From NCBI GenBank assembly GCA_036897095.1, contig JAYMSP010000004.1:1-64000 (forward strand): 64,000 nucleotides of DNA, read 5' to 3'. The notes beneath the pieces are model-generated. The model was not told the DNA's origin. It saw only the letters and a list, made by a program, of their open reading frames with translations, and did not search any database. The position numbers were made by a program, and so were the translations under genes. Source of the DNA: Plantago elongata (lineage: Eukaryota; Streptophyta; Magnoliopsida; Lamiales; Plantaginaceae). Positions 12,695 through 25,413 of the stretch are shown in pieces. The first letter of the stretch is position 1. Every line of letters begins with the position of its first letter.

Positions 12695-13052
12695 TCTGCA
12701 AGTTGCAGATCTGATCAACACGAGTCCCTTGTCAGGATCATTTTGTACCGTTACACCATTCCAAATCAGGACTTTATATGGTCAAGATGGGTAATCATGG
12801 TGCTAGAAAATTATCAAGTCTCTACATTGAATGGACCTGGAGGCAGGGCATCCATCCTACGACCAATTAGATTTTTATTCTGGGATAAGGTTGAAATTTG
12901 TGTTTGATGAAATCAGAAGCAATGAAGGTGTGTTTGCTCAGGTGGTGTACCTCTCCGTGGTGTTAGAGATGATTCCTTACAAAGGACATCTCGAACACAT
13001 TGTTATGCGGTTCTACAAAGACTACAGTGAATTTTTCTTTCCTGGAGACTGA
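12695..13052 (+). pseudogene. Coding-like fragment, product not recognised
   Basis: This segment follows directly on the second tandem copy and has exon-like composition. The most protein-like stretch, 12,831-13,052, reads FDEIRSNEGVFAQVVYLSV, then EMIPYKGHLEHIV, then FYKDYSEFFFPGD and a stop. The bases just upstream look coding in a different frame (GPGGRASILRPIRF), so the fragment seems decayed. No start codon with a plausible context or splice sites joining it to another exon were found. It could be a gene piece carried by a transposon or the dead 3' end of a gene. I do not recognise the family. Confidence 0.35.
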
Positions 13053-13060
13053 TAAAGTGC

Positions 13061-13860
13061 TTGTTTAGTATACGATTTGGGTGCCATTATCCCAACTTTT
13101 TGGCCACTCTCAAATTCTATCCCAAATCTCTGTAAATCTCAGTTAAATCACATGTCTGCAGAAACAACACAAAATACAATTCTAACACATGTCTGCAGAA
13201 ACAACACAAAATACAATTCTAAATACACTATATGCATACTCCCAGCTTATTCAATAAATACCTAACACTGATGATTCTTGGGTTCCTGCATTAATTTAAA
13301 AAAATCCCAGCTTAAGCAAAATAAATACCTTTAAATAACTTAGAATCTATAAAGAAAATTTGCCAAAGAATATTTCCACTTAATTGTCATGTCGCTTCCA
13401 CACGCGAAGCACTGCTTGTACAGATACTAAAGGAGAATAAAGAAGCAGAATTGGAAAGAAAAAAAGAAAGAAAAGAGACACTTCAGGGTAAACTTGTGGT
13501 TTGTTAGTCTGTCCAAGATAATCCATGTGTCAATTGCCAACTACCTTTGTCCAAGTATCGCGTGGAAATTACAACAAAATACAACCTACGCCGCACCCTA
13601 TGTCTTTCTATAACTCTATGCTTCATGAATGAGTATATTACTACAGTTAACCTCTCTGTCCTGTGAATATAAAGAATGGACATATGCTTACTATATCATC
13701 TCTTCGGATAAAATAATGTGAATACCTGTAAGCCTGAATGCACAGTTGTTAGTCACGTTCAAATGGTCATATTGCCTCTTCCAGCCAAAATGGTCCTCCA
13801 TGATTGGCCGTTGTGTCATCTGGGAACATCTATTAACTTATAAATGTACAGGAAAATTGA
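13061..13860 (-). other. 3' flank and likely 3' UTR of the sucrose transporter
   Basis: The 800 bases downstream of the transporter stop hold no other gene. The 3' untranslated region probably occupies the part nearest 13,860. A purine-rich run, GGAAAGAAAAAAAGAAAGAA, lies at 13,452. The exact polyadenylation site cannot be fixed by eye. Confidence 0.4.
13150..13223. repeat. Perfect two-copy tandem repeat, 37-bp period
   Basis: ACATGTCTGCAGAAACAACA followed by CAAAATACAATTCTA occurs at 13,150 and again at 13,187 with no mismatch, implying a recent local duplication. Confidence 0.9.
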
Positions 13861-16800
13861 TCAGCCAAAATGGAATCCAGTTGATTTGAAGGAATCGCTT
13901 GAAAGAATTGGTAGTTTGTGAACTGCTATGACACCAGCTGCCAAGGAAGCAACTGATGCCAAGGCAAATGCTGGTACGTTGCCACCACCAAATAGAGCAT
14001 CCCATGGACCAGCCCCAAGGGAAACAATCATCTGAGCAAAAGAAATACAGCATCAAGAACCAAGATGCTAGAATTCAATATCATATTTATAAGATAGATT
14101 TGCCGGAAGGCAAGAATCATCATATAATGGCATTGTTAAGAAATTATAGGCAGACATCAGCAAAATAAAAGACAATTGAGTGATCTAACTACCTGAGGTA
14201 CCACAATTGCGAGATTTAAGACTCCGATCGCCAACCCTGAAAAGAGACAAGCCTTCAATAAGAAAATGGGCCTTTTAAAAAATCACGAGAAATGACAACT
14301 CGACTGTGTGGTTAAGTGAAAAATTATATTGTGTTTGTGCATAATGACTTCGCCCCATAAAAGCATACAATTTCCATATACCCCAAAAAAGCCAACTTCA
14401 GTGTTGAAAATATACCCCAAAAAAACCAGTATTTGTATAAAGGGTCAAGTGAATAACTTTTCAAGTTTTGTGGAATAAGCAAAAATTAGAATGAGCAAAC
14501 TTCAGTGTTAAAAATAAAAATGGGTCGCACCTTGGCCGCCTCCCGAGTCAGCCGTCAGCTCAGCCGTCACAGAGAAGGGTACGCTGTAAGTGACCTTTAA
14601 AGAAAAAAGTAGGAGAATTCAAGACCAACAACCGGCACTCGAAATAAAGGCGAGTGAAAATCAAGTATGATAGATCAAATTACGTACAGCAAGAGGAAAG
14701 CCAAGAAGAGTGAATATAACTAAAGAGGCAATCTTAGTAGTTTCATTGGCTCCTATGACATCTTGAACCCCATCAGACATTTGTCTCAAAGACACAAAGC
14801 TAATGATAGCAGTGCCTGCCATGCAGACAAACACAATAAAGTTACTGGATGCCCAAACTAGTCTCGCTCCCATCCGCTTGCACATTGGTTCAATAAGGAA
14901 AGAGCTGATGCCCAGAACAACCTGCAAGCGAAGGAGAAGAAAAGAAAAACTTAAACCAGCAGACAGCAAAATGAGCACAAGTAAACCAAGATCTTACCAA
15001 CTAATATTCACATGAAAAAAAACTAATGGAGCCAACTGTGAGTTCTTACAGAATTCAATAGCAAACCAAATGCACCTTCTCTGACACCTTGATTATAAGC
15101 TTGAACTTTAGCAGGAGTTTCTCCTTTCGGATCACCATTATAGACTTCTCTCCCCATCCAATCAGTATCAAAGAGGAAAAAGGGGAACCATGACAACTAT
15201 TGGAAAAAGAAAAAAAAGAAAAGATACAAACAAAGAGGAGAAAATAAGCCAGCAGAACAAATGGGAAAAATATTTAATAACAAAAAAAATAATTCAAAAG
15301 AACCAGATCAATGGTAAAGAGATCCTAAGACGGTACTTACCCAAGTCAAAGCCATGACTACCAGCACAGAATGCATAGCAGGAGGTAAATGTCGTAAGCT
15401 TGTTAGCAGATTAACTAGAACAGCCCCAGGACTGTCAGTGAGACTTGTATTGTCATCTTCTGGAATCTTCCGTTCTGCAATCCTTTCATTATCCATGCCA
15501 TGCCCATCAGGCTTATCTTCTAATGGGACATGTCTGAATTCTGTATTGATTTCTAATTTTGATAGTTCAGATCCATTTTGCTGAGGTTCATTCAAGAGAG
15601 GAGCAGAATCTGATAGATGATGAGGTTGCTTAGGCGTCAAAGGTACTTCTTTTGCAAAGTAGAGTGTCACGAGCGTACAAAGTGCAAGAAAGACCTACAA
15701 TACTCCAAATTCAAAGATAGATGAGATTTGAAACTCAAACAGCAGATCATTCAATCTTAAATGGCAGGCAGCATGACTTACCAAAATAATTTAGACATGA
15801 CAAGAGACAACTTGAGATTAACAAACGTAAATTCCACTAAGAAAAAGACAGTTTAAACTGAATCACATCGTATGTTATACATAGACACATGTAGGTGGTG
15901 TAAAGCAGGAGCACGGATGTGATTGTCATATTTACTCAAAAGTCAAATTTAACAGTTCATAATCCATTCCATACTAAAACTTCACGATTCATGATTAGTT
16001 TTGTTACGCGTTCCGAGCCTTAACAAGGACTCGACTCAGCTCGAGCTCGCCTCATTTGATAAGGTGTTCGAATCGAGCTCCAGCCTCATTAGGAGCTCGG
16101 GCTCGATTATAGCTTCTGTCGAGCTTGAATGAGATACTCGGGTCAGTTTCGCTAAACAGCACTATTCATGACAAAACATTATTCAATGCATAATATATAT
16201 CATAACCTTGTAGCTTTAGATATCACCAACAACCAGATTTAACTTGACAAGGGTACATGTTTTTATTTTTCACAATAATTCAGAAAGAAAAGAATAAAGT
16301 ACAGTATCAGCAGAAAATTAAAAAAAAAAACAAAAAAAAAAATTGATAACCACATAGATGAGGTAGTTTCTGGTTTTTCTATAGTTAAGTAATTTTCTTC
16401 GCAGATACAACAACTTTAGAGGTAAACTTGGTTATCATAATGGAATATATATACTACTATAATACATGGATGGTCTATTCAAATTCAGTGAGTCATTAAG
16501 CAAATGACCAATTACACATTATTCGGCTAGTCCTAGAAAACAACATGTGGAAACATCAGAGCAGATATTCATCGGCAGCAGCTCTCATATATGCACCACG
16601 TTAGGCAATATAAATAGATAAAGTGAAAATCATAATAATGAAGATGCCACAACAACCACATTACTGAAATTAGGGTGTTAATCGAAGTAATCCGATCGGA
16701 AGTTGTGGATTAATACCCGATTCAGATCGAAGTTCTATGAATAGTATATCACAGTAATATGTCGCGTTAACTCAGAAGAATTATCCACAGCCCAAACAAA

Positions 16801-19800
16801 GTACCTACCACTGCAACTAAAAAGGCTGCTTTCAGATTTCCACATGGTTCACAGCACGCTCTACTTGTTAAGAACGGAAACCATCTGCCAGATAACCGAG
16901 TAACTGTATCAAATCACTGAAAGACTGTATATTCAAAAATATATAAATAGCTCAAACTACTATAACAACATGCAAATATTGTTACGAAGTTCAGAGTTAT
17001 CTTACATACTTAATCGGTCACAATGGAAATCACAAAAATGCATGTGTACATAAGAGAGAAATTATTGGTGTGCATGTAGGACTATTTCAAATCCAAAGGC
17101 GTATAAAACATAAGAATGTAAGTTATTCTCACACGTGAAAGAACTACCTGTGCCAATTTCCACTTGCCCCAGATGAAAATCCAAGAATGTTTCCGACAGC
17201 CATCCAAGAACAAAATATTGCATTTGCTGCATTTCTTTGCTCAGGGCCTACAGAAAGTATTAATGATGATAATTAGATCATACCATGAAACAAATATTAT
17301 TGATCTGATTGGGAACGGTGAGTTTTGAAAGAAACTTTTAAAAAACAAATCACCCGAAACTCCGCACAAAATTATAACTTAAATATATGGGTCTACAATC
17401 TTGATACTTTCATATATGGTGATTTGTTGATTTCTGCACTGAAAATAAGTTTGCAGTTCAAAATATTAGCAAAAAGCTAAAAGGATTTTATCAAGCATAT
17501 ATATCTTCAAGGCTGTGCAGTGACATTCCATCATCCCACCGTAGGGTTTTCGCTTTCAGGTTGCTACTTGTCGAGGGGGAAAAATTAAAAAAAAAAAAGT
17601 TCAGTACGCTGTCCCAGTTGCTACTGCTGTGACCGGCTTGTACTTTTTTCAGAAGTACTATCAGATGTTTCAAGAACAACATAAACATATGCTCATCAGT
17701 GCTTCGATGATTTTACACAAAATGATGGAGATGTCTGTCACTCGGAGGCTGGTGTAAAATCATATCACTAAGTTCCACCATGATCAAGATCAGAACAATA
17801 AACTCCATTAAAACGTAGAGTGGAAGCTTTCTTATTGTTCCTGGTAATGTAAAATTGAGGAAATTCAGCAGCTATAGGAAATTTGTTCAGATATTTCTCC
17901 GTGCTCAACAAGAGAGGGTTACTTGTGCTGAATAACAGGTTGTATCAGTTCCAAAAGCAGCAGTCAGTCCTAGTAGCAGCAGCATCGAATGTTCAGTATC
18001 GCCAGACTACTATGTCTAACCAGCGTCCTGGTCTGCCAGTATATGGCAATCGATTAGAGAAGGGAACTAGGACAATTCCTCAACTTCATTCATATCAGCC
18101 AATGAGACGAGCCTATTCAGGATTGCATTTTTATTTTTATTAACCGTTGCTGAGCTGGAGGCCAGAGCCAAACCTGAGACTCAGTCTGAGTCTGATGATA
18201 GCATAGTAGGTGCTTCTTTTGTTGACTACTCAAGTGGAATGCATCAGAGTAGGGTTATTACCCTGCAAGAACAGCTGCCCACAGAGGAACCCTCTTGGAG
18301 AACCTGAGAAGCTGACCTCTGCACCTGTATTGAATGCCAAACTATAATCTCCACTGCCAGTCAGTTTAACAGCTGGCACCTAGGAGACACCGCCTGCTTC
18401 TGATTGGGACCAATTTCTGGCCTGTCCCAAGCCCACTATATTCTGGCGTTGATGATTCCTTGTCATATGAGGAAGGAGCATCACTGTCCATCTCCATAAG
18501 AAACTTTCTTTCTACAGTGGCCAGGTTTATACTTATTTGAATAGTTGAAGTATTTGGATCGAGCATCATGTTTTCATGCGGAATCACCAGGATACTGATG
18601 GCTGCTCATGTAAAAGGGTTCGGGCAGGGAAGTGAGCCAAATGGCAGTGGCTACACTAGAGTTGGAATAAAAGGCTTATTACGAATATAAGTGGAAAGAT
18701 TATTGTCTGTGACCTGTTCAACATAAAACTTACAAAAAAAAAAGAACAGACGTAACATTGATGTGTCCTAAACCATACTGCTTACTACTCTAGAAATCCT
18801 ATGAGTTACACACAATGCAAAGCAGGAACAACTTGAGAATGTTTACAGGACAAAGTTTGCAATTTACTTCCTAGTGGATACAACACTTGTCAATTAGCAC
18901 TAGTGCCAAAACAGAAGTACTTCAGTTTTCAATTAACCATGAGATACAGTAAAGAGGGGGAACTATTACCTGATAAATCAGCCAGGAGTGCTCGAGCTGG
19001 ACCCTGAAATATAAAAATATTACTTTTCTCTTATGGATGAGTTAAACTTTAACAGTTACACAGAGTAAATGACTTTAGGAAGCTAACCTGCACAGTGTTG
19101 TTTGCCAGGTCCAGCATCCAAAACCCAATTATGAAGACGATAGCAGCCCTTGTGCGAGTGCCCTTGAATGTACTGCAATTGCATGAATTGATCAAATGCA
19201 CTTTTACATGGATAAAGACAAAGGTGAAATCATAAACAATTGAGAAGTTGACAACCTGCAATGCTCTTTTGTATCACCTAACACGTAACCAATGTCTGCA
19301 GAATACCCAATTATTATCACCTATACAGATTTAGCTTAGATGGTCATATAACCTTCAATCAAAGCCAAACAAAAAGACACGAGTTACAATAAACTTACAG
19401 AAACTGCAATCATGAGAGAGCCAATCAATATAAATGGTCTCCTTCTACCATATTTTGAAGTGCACTTATCACTCCATATACCAACACACGGTTGTACCTG
19501 AATGACAAGAAATCAAGAATGACAACATCATCCAACCAGAAACGAAGTATGATATCAAGATCAAGCAACTCCGCATCATATTTTGTGTACTAACAAGTCC
19601 TCCTAAATAAATACTCCATCTGCCTCAAATGATATCAGTATAGCACTAAGTAGTTACTAATTATCAGAGAGGAAATGTCAACTTTCAAAGACATAGTAAT
19701 CATGAACAATTATGGCATACTAGGTGTGAAGAGACACTTCTTGGAGCATTCATCTGTGTGAGTATCACTAAATGAATTGTAACAGCACCCATCAATCTCC

Positions 19801-22373
19801 ATAGATAACGTCAATCTAAAATAGGCTGGGGCCCGAATCTTAATAGTTAAGAAACGAGGTATTTGCACGTACCACAAGGCCTGTTATGGGGCCACAAAGC
19901 CAAATAAAAGAAGAGAACGCATGCTCCACACCAAGTGTCTGCACAAAAAAAACAAAAGTTAATCAAACTTGAAATGTGTTAACAAGCCAACAAGGAGTAG
20001 ATAAATAGTATACCAAGAAGTCACATTTAGTAATAGAACAACCTTAACACAGTAGATGTACATGATACTTTCTTTATGCTTACAAAAACCTAACAAACTA
20101 AACAGTAGTCAACCAGGTGTACATACCTGAAAGAAGTATGAAACAAGCAAACTTCCAAAAATAGAGCACATTGTCATTAGTGTTAAAGTGCCAGCTAGTT
20201 GACATGATGACAATTTTAATTTCATTCAGATGGATGCTATGCTACTTAAATACATTTTGTTGGATTGAAATAGTTTTCTAAATCACTCTGTGCATCATAA
20301 ATAGCAATTTTATAATGTCAGAAAATCTACTTATATCATCCACCTTGTTAAGTAAACACAATAGATAGAAACTAGTCTAATCTTCAACAACGAAAGCAGG
20401 ATTATCCAAGTTGATCATTGACATTCTGGTAAACAAAGTTCCATTAACGAGTCATTGGTCGAATATAGTCAGGTGGTCAGAAAGCACTAGGTGACCAAAG
20501 AGAATTTTTCATAGAAGTTATATTTACATATGTAGAGGCTAAGAGATTGAGTGAAGATGGGATAACGCACAAAAGCAAGCAGTGGACACTTGCACTTGAG
20601 CTTGACTGAACATGATGCCTTAATTGGTTAACGTAGATGTCGCATCTTAGTGAAATATAAAATAGCAAGATGATGTTGTATACTAATCATCATGAATTAT
20701 TAATTTAATTTCTTAGTTCTTACACTACATTAAGTTTCCTTCATTAAAATGTGAATTTTAGAAACTTCTCAAGCTGATTAACGAAAGATTTTAAGCATTG
20801 AGGATGATGCTTGCTTTTGAGAAAGTTTAATGATAAACTAAATCATGTTGAGGTTCAATGAAAAAATATACCATGATCGACCTAGAATCAATGATAGAGG
20901 ATGCCTTCAGGCCTGATTATACATTCTAGTATTGACTATAAACTTACTTAAAATGCAAATACACCTGTTCAGTACCTGCCAGCCATTTCATGATATAGCA
21001 GGGCCATGTCATATGTTCTGTATCCACAAATGACTATCTTTGTAACTATAAGCCATTCACTAGAGACAATTACTGTATCCCAATGGGCAATATGCATCTC
21101 CTAAGAGCCTATTTTAAAAAACTTCTAATTATTGTAAAGAGTTCATGTCTAGTAGAATCAGGTGGTACGTTTGCCAAAAGGCTTGTAAGAAAGTGCAGAA
21201 CAGTAATCTGAAAAGGCAGCTGATTCTCTAGAAGAGATATTGTCCAGAAGTCAGAACAAAGAGAATCAAAATCTGTAACAAATTTTGCAAACAGGATTCT
21301 TATATGATGTTTCAAACAGGAACTGATCTAAATCAGAACTCAAATGAGTTCCCATCCTTCAAATGCTTCAGAAAGCAACTATATATAGCTAAAACATGAC
21401 AAACAAGCATCTACATTATCAGAAGCAATTACATTAACCTGTCAAACAAGTGAATATCAAGAGAAATTCAACCAACACAGGCATCATCTCATTCTCATCA
21501 CCAACGCACTGAAACTCTATTACTCACTTTTGAAGAGACAGTTCCAAGCTATCAGAGCAACCAAATTCATCTAACATGCAATTCGAGATACTAGGATCAC
21601 AAATCGAGAGGAAACATATATATACCTCGCTGGGCAGTATGATACAGACGATCCAGTCCAAATGCTAGTTATTACTACTTTCTTATAAAGCTCAAACATG
21701 AATTACTATTTACTAACTAAACAAAGAGTCTCAAATGAGCTTATTGTGAAACCAGAAACATCCAAAACTGAAGTTATAGCGACATGTATTATTGTGATCT
21801 AAGTTTAACTAGATTTGCTATCTATCTTTAACGAGTAAACAACACAACCAGTAAATGAACTTCATCATTTTTAGCAAAGCAAAACAAAAGGCGATAGTTA
21901 TCCTAATAAACCATAGGACAGTACCTAACAATCAACATACACACCAAAACGTCATAATCCTCTTCAGTAACTAATGTTAACACAAATTTATCCTTAGCAA
22001 AATGCACAAAAAACAGCATCATCACGCATCTACTCAAATCAGATCACTACGCCAACCGACAACCACCAAATCCAGTTCACAACAGAACGAGATCGAGCAG
22101 GTAAGTGATAATTACCTGAATATACGGAGTGAGGAGCGAGAGCTGAAGCGCCCAGCCAAATTGCACACCAGCTGCGATTGTACAACTAAGTATCAACGTC
22201 ATCAAGCTGCAATTCTTCTGCGGCGTGTGATGCCGATCCGAATCCGGCGATTCGAATGGTTCCGGAGACGATTGGATCTGTACACGTTGGTGCGAATCGT
22301 CATCGGCGGTAACGAGCTCCACCTCCTGCTTCAGGTTCTTGTACGGAACTCGAATTGACACTGCGTCCATCAT
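13861..22373 (-). CDS. SUC3: Sucrose transporter, SUC3/SUT2 type (14 exons, 598 aa)
   Basis: Exons in transcript order: 22116-22373, 19873-19938, 19399-19497, 19256-19320, 19088-19172, 18970-19003, 17148-17247, 16809-16884, 15341-15694, 15050-15196, 14688-14921, 14531-14594, 14193-14236, 13861-14031. All introns are GT-AG and phases agree, giving 1,797 nt including TGA. A second ATG follows at once, so the start may be 22370. The protein belongs to the GPH/MFS family of 12-helix proton-sucrose symporters: [19 protein letters not shown] in helix 1, LGVEHAFSS with the conserved His (about residue 92), [15 protein letters not shown] (116-130), and [20 protein letters not shown]. Marks of the SUC3/SUT2 clade are the long N-terminus ([20 protein letters not shown]) and an enlarged central cytoplasmic loop, about residues 276-355, encoded by the large ninth exon. 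Family members are plasma-membrane proteins of sieve elements and sink cells, proposed as low-affinity carriers or sugar sensors. No truncation is seen, so the gene looks functional. Confidence 0.97.
15985..16165. repeat. GAGCTCGAGCTCG-rich repeat fragment in transporter intron 8
   Basis: The text is dominated by CTCGAGCTCGCCTC, AATCGAGCTC, GGAGCTCGGGCTCG and GTCGAGCTTGAATGAG, in an intron that is otherwise AT-rich. This is a degenerate dispersed repeat, probably a transposon end. Its superfamily could not be decided. Confidence 0.5.
17600..18742 (+). pseudogene. Gene-fragment-like insert in transporter intron 6, ending in poly(A)
   Basis: Intron 6 (17,248-18,969) is one of the largest introns of the transporter gene. 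About 1.1 kb of it has exon-like composition with a plus-strand sense, opposite to the host gene. An open stretch at 17,883-18,143 encodes [20 protein letters not shown]. Further downstream, protein-like text ([20 protein letters not shown], then [20 protein letters not shown]) appears in another frame, before a run of ten A at about 18,731-18,740. This fits a decayed retrocopy or captured transcript fragment. No flanking target duplication was confirmed, and an A-run at 17,587 also complicates the left edge. The parent gene is not recognised. Confidence 0.4.
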
Positions 22374-24656
22374 GATGTGAAATTCTCAAGTCGAATTGTG
22401 CATGATCTGTGAGATGATGTCGTTGATTTCGGAAATGGTGTTGATTTGACGAAGAAGATCAGTTGTGGGAAATTGGGCGGGGAGTGACGATAGATTTACT
22501 TAAAGTTAGCCATGTGGAATTGGTTTCGTTGAGTGAGGCCGGAGAAACTGACCAGAAAAGGAAAGGAGATCGAATAGGTTATTGGACTTGGATCGTGTAT
22601 TCGACAGTATTGGGCCGATTAATGACTAATGGGTTATGAAGTCAATTATGATTCATGTGTGATTAGGTTTGGGCCTGTATAATTGGGCTTTTTTTTACGT
22701 AATTAAATTGTCTAGATTGTATGTAAGCGTTCAGGAATTCACAATCAAAATTAGGTTAGAGTCGACTTATACTCTTGATTTGTCGGTTTTGCAGAATATG
22801 GATGATTATTGGTGAGAACTAGCCAACCTTGTCGTAGTAGGAAGGTGATGGATGAATATGGATGACTCTATGGATCGATCAAAGAGCTTGAGAGAGTAGA
22901 CGGGCAGGATCCAAGAGCAAGGATCATAATTTATGTCTATAGATGGACCAACAACGTCTTTGTCCCTTGAGTCTATTAGTCAAGTTCACTTTTTATGGTC
23001 AAATATACATTTGGATTAGACCTTAATTAGCAAGGTCATCGAGTGATTGCAACACAGTTGATTTATTTTCCAAGCAAACTCAACTCAAGTTGGAGTTTTA
23101 TAACGTCTATTATGGTAGAGCTTCTAAACATCTTGTTAAGATTGTTGCACTGACATTCTTAGTTTGTGCGGATATTATGTGCTTTTGAGTTGTTTTTTCT
23201 CTTGCTTGTGCACATTCGCATGCAATTGCTCTATGATACCTCCTTCGTGTGGTTGTTGATCCGCCATGATCATATGCATCTACAAGTATATGAAAGGCAA
23301 ACACTCCTCAACTAGAACATCTGTCCTCCCCACTTTTGTAGTCACTAGTATGTTTTGTTCATTTAGAATTTAGTATCCGTACGGCATTATACATTATTAT
23401 ATTCGAATTTATACCCTATGGATGGTAGTTCAATTGGTGTAATCCACCAATATTGCCTACCAACTCTCTGCTAGTGTACGTAGTTGAATCATGATTGTTC
23501 AATTTCTACGTACCAACTAGTAGTACCAACTCTACTTGTGTAGTTGAATGAACATTTTCATCTTGTGCATACTTCACTTGTAATTAGTATAATTTAATTT
23601 TACTCTCATATATTTTCATGCATATTTAGGTTGATTTCTTGCTTTTGGACTTTTTTTTTTGGATCCACGTCATTCCTACTGGTCTATCTTTGCATTTATT
23701 GGAAATGTATATAGTGCATTAACAAAAATGATTAGTGCAAGTTAAAATATAAGTAAGCAAGCTAAATAGTGCTACAAATTAATGAGCAAGTGGTTAATTA
23801 CGACGATATACATGTATAGCTAAGTTGTAATTAACTATCATCAAGTAGATAGTGATTAGAACAGCCAAAATATTTTGTGTGTACTACTTGTGAAGTTGTG
23901 ATTCATTTTATTTGTAACTGTCCTTTTAACCCAAGATTTATCTAGATTCTTCATCACTAATCACTATATATAAGCAGTCTTAGATCAAATCACATCCAAG
24001 TTGGTAAATTAATTACTACTACTTGATAAAAACATTAATAATCATTTTACCAGATTTTTCCATCCAAGCAATGACTTATAAGTTATAACCGTTGGTAACA
24101 GCCATTTAATTTACAGGTTAATTATAATCTACACTATAGTTAAAACACTTTTCGTACTATAATCTACACTAGATTTAGGCTAATGCAAACGTAACTGACC
24201 CTAATATTTAAATTTTAAGCTGATCATCTTTATTATGATTATTCTATATATAATATTAAAGAAATACTTTTCAGAAAAGGCTACTTAATTATGTAATGCA
24301 CCAAGAACTTCGGAACTGGAAAGGTTGATTAGCTACTATATAGCTAGCTAGGCAGAAGCCCTTTCTATTTATTGGTGATGTATTTATTGATAATGATTAT
24401 AGGATGATTGAATCAATAACATAGGCAAAAAGGTCTAATTAATATAATTATTAAGCGAACATTAATATTTATAGATAGGGGAACTAGACCATACATATGA
24501 TACAATATGAGTGTAGCAAAAGTTGGCTAGTGACCAAACCCTAGTCGCCAAACGACAACATTACGAGACGAAATGGTACAACAAGAAGAAGCTCATATAT
24601 ATTAAACTGCTCGATCGATCAACAACTACTTGATTTCTCTTCTCTCTTTCTGTATT
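22374..24656. promoter_or_regulatory. Transporter leader and promoter region, then intergenic DNA
   Basis: The 5' leader and promoter of the sucrose transporter lie just right of 22,373. Three site II-like elements occur upstream: TGGGCC at 22,611 and 22,670, and TGGGCT at 22,684. Such elements are common in promoters active in growing tissue. No second gene is divergently placed here. From about 22,800 to 24,560 the DNA is AT-rich, with no ORF or recognisable element. The last 100 bases before 24,656 are probably the HLH gene's 3' UTR. Confidence 0.45.
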
Positions 24657-25413
24657 TCACATTAGCAAGCTCCTAATTACTGCTGCTTGAGCACTGTCAC
24701 TGTCCGTCGACTCCAAAAGCTCCGATAACCGGTCGCTCAGATCGTCCACCTCTTGGTGCAAGTTCCGAATGTAGTTGCAAGTCTCCTGCAACACTTTCGA
24801 CGCCGAAACCTGACCAAAAGATGACAAATAAATTCAATACTAGACACTATAAAATATTTGATTTTATCTAGAAATTTGAATTGGAGTAGAAGAACTATAT
24901 ATAGTAACTAAAATTGGGCCAAATTAACTTGCGTGAAATAAGCATGTTAGTCAAAAAAATGTGTCACTAGGTCCAATTTGTTGTGTATTTTAATGTTATT
25001 TCTCGCAACTATCACTTCAAAGTGTTGTTAATTTCATAGAACGAACATTTTGACGTTAGCTACTGAAATGGTGAGCACAAAACCCGTTTCGCTGTCTAAG
25101 GGAACAAGAAAGTCCCACAATCACAAGGTTCAATTCGAATTAATGGGTGACCATATACTCATCTATCATGAAGATAAAACACAGGCCACATACTATTTTT
25201 TATATTTTCTAAAAAACGATTAATGCTAGTAAAAAAAAGAAGAATTAGGTAAGTTGGATTATATAAATAAGGTACGTTAAGTCTCACCTTGTCGGAACGT
25301 CTGCTACGGATCTCGGGGATGAGGCGTTGCAACTTGGAGACGAGATCAGCGATCTGATCGTCGCTTATCCTGGAAACACCTGACTGCCTGGAACGTGATC
25401 TTCTGCTAGACAT
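24657..25413 (-). CDS. Atypical HLH protein of the PRE/ILI (paclobutrazol-resistance) family, 92 aa
   Basis: Two exons, 25288-25413 and 24657-24809, joined by a GT-AG intron of 478 nt, give 92 residues, the typical family length. The start, [10 protein letters not shown], is the conserved family N-terminus. Helix 1 is [20 protein letters not shown] (about residues 17-36), followed by the loop RRSDKVSASK and helix 2 [20 protein letters not shown]. The C-terminus has the usual LSELL and AAVIRSLLM. The basic DNA-contact residues of true bHLH factors are absent. Family members act in the nucleus by titrating inhibitory HLH proteins such as IBH1, PAR1 or HFR1, and so promote cell elongation downstream of gibberellin and brassinosteroid. 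The gene is intact. It cannot be matched to one of the six Arabidopsis PRE paralogues without a tree. Confidence 0.96.
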
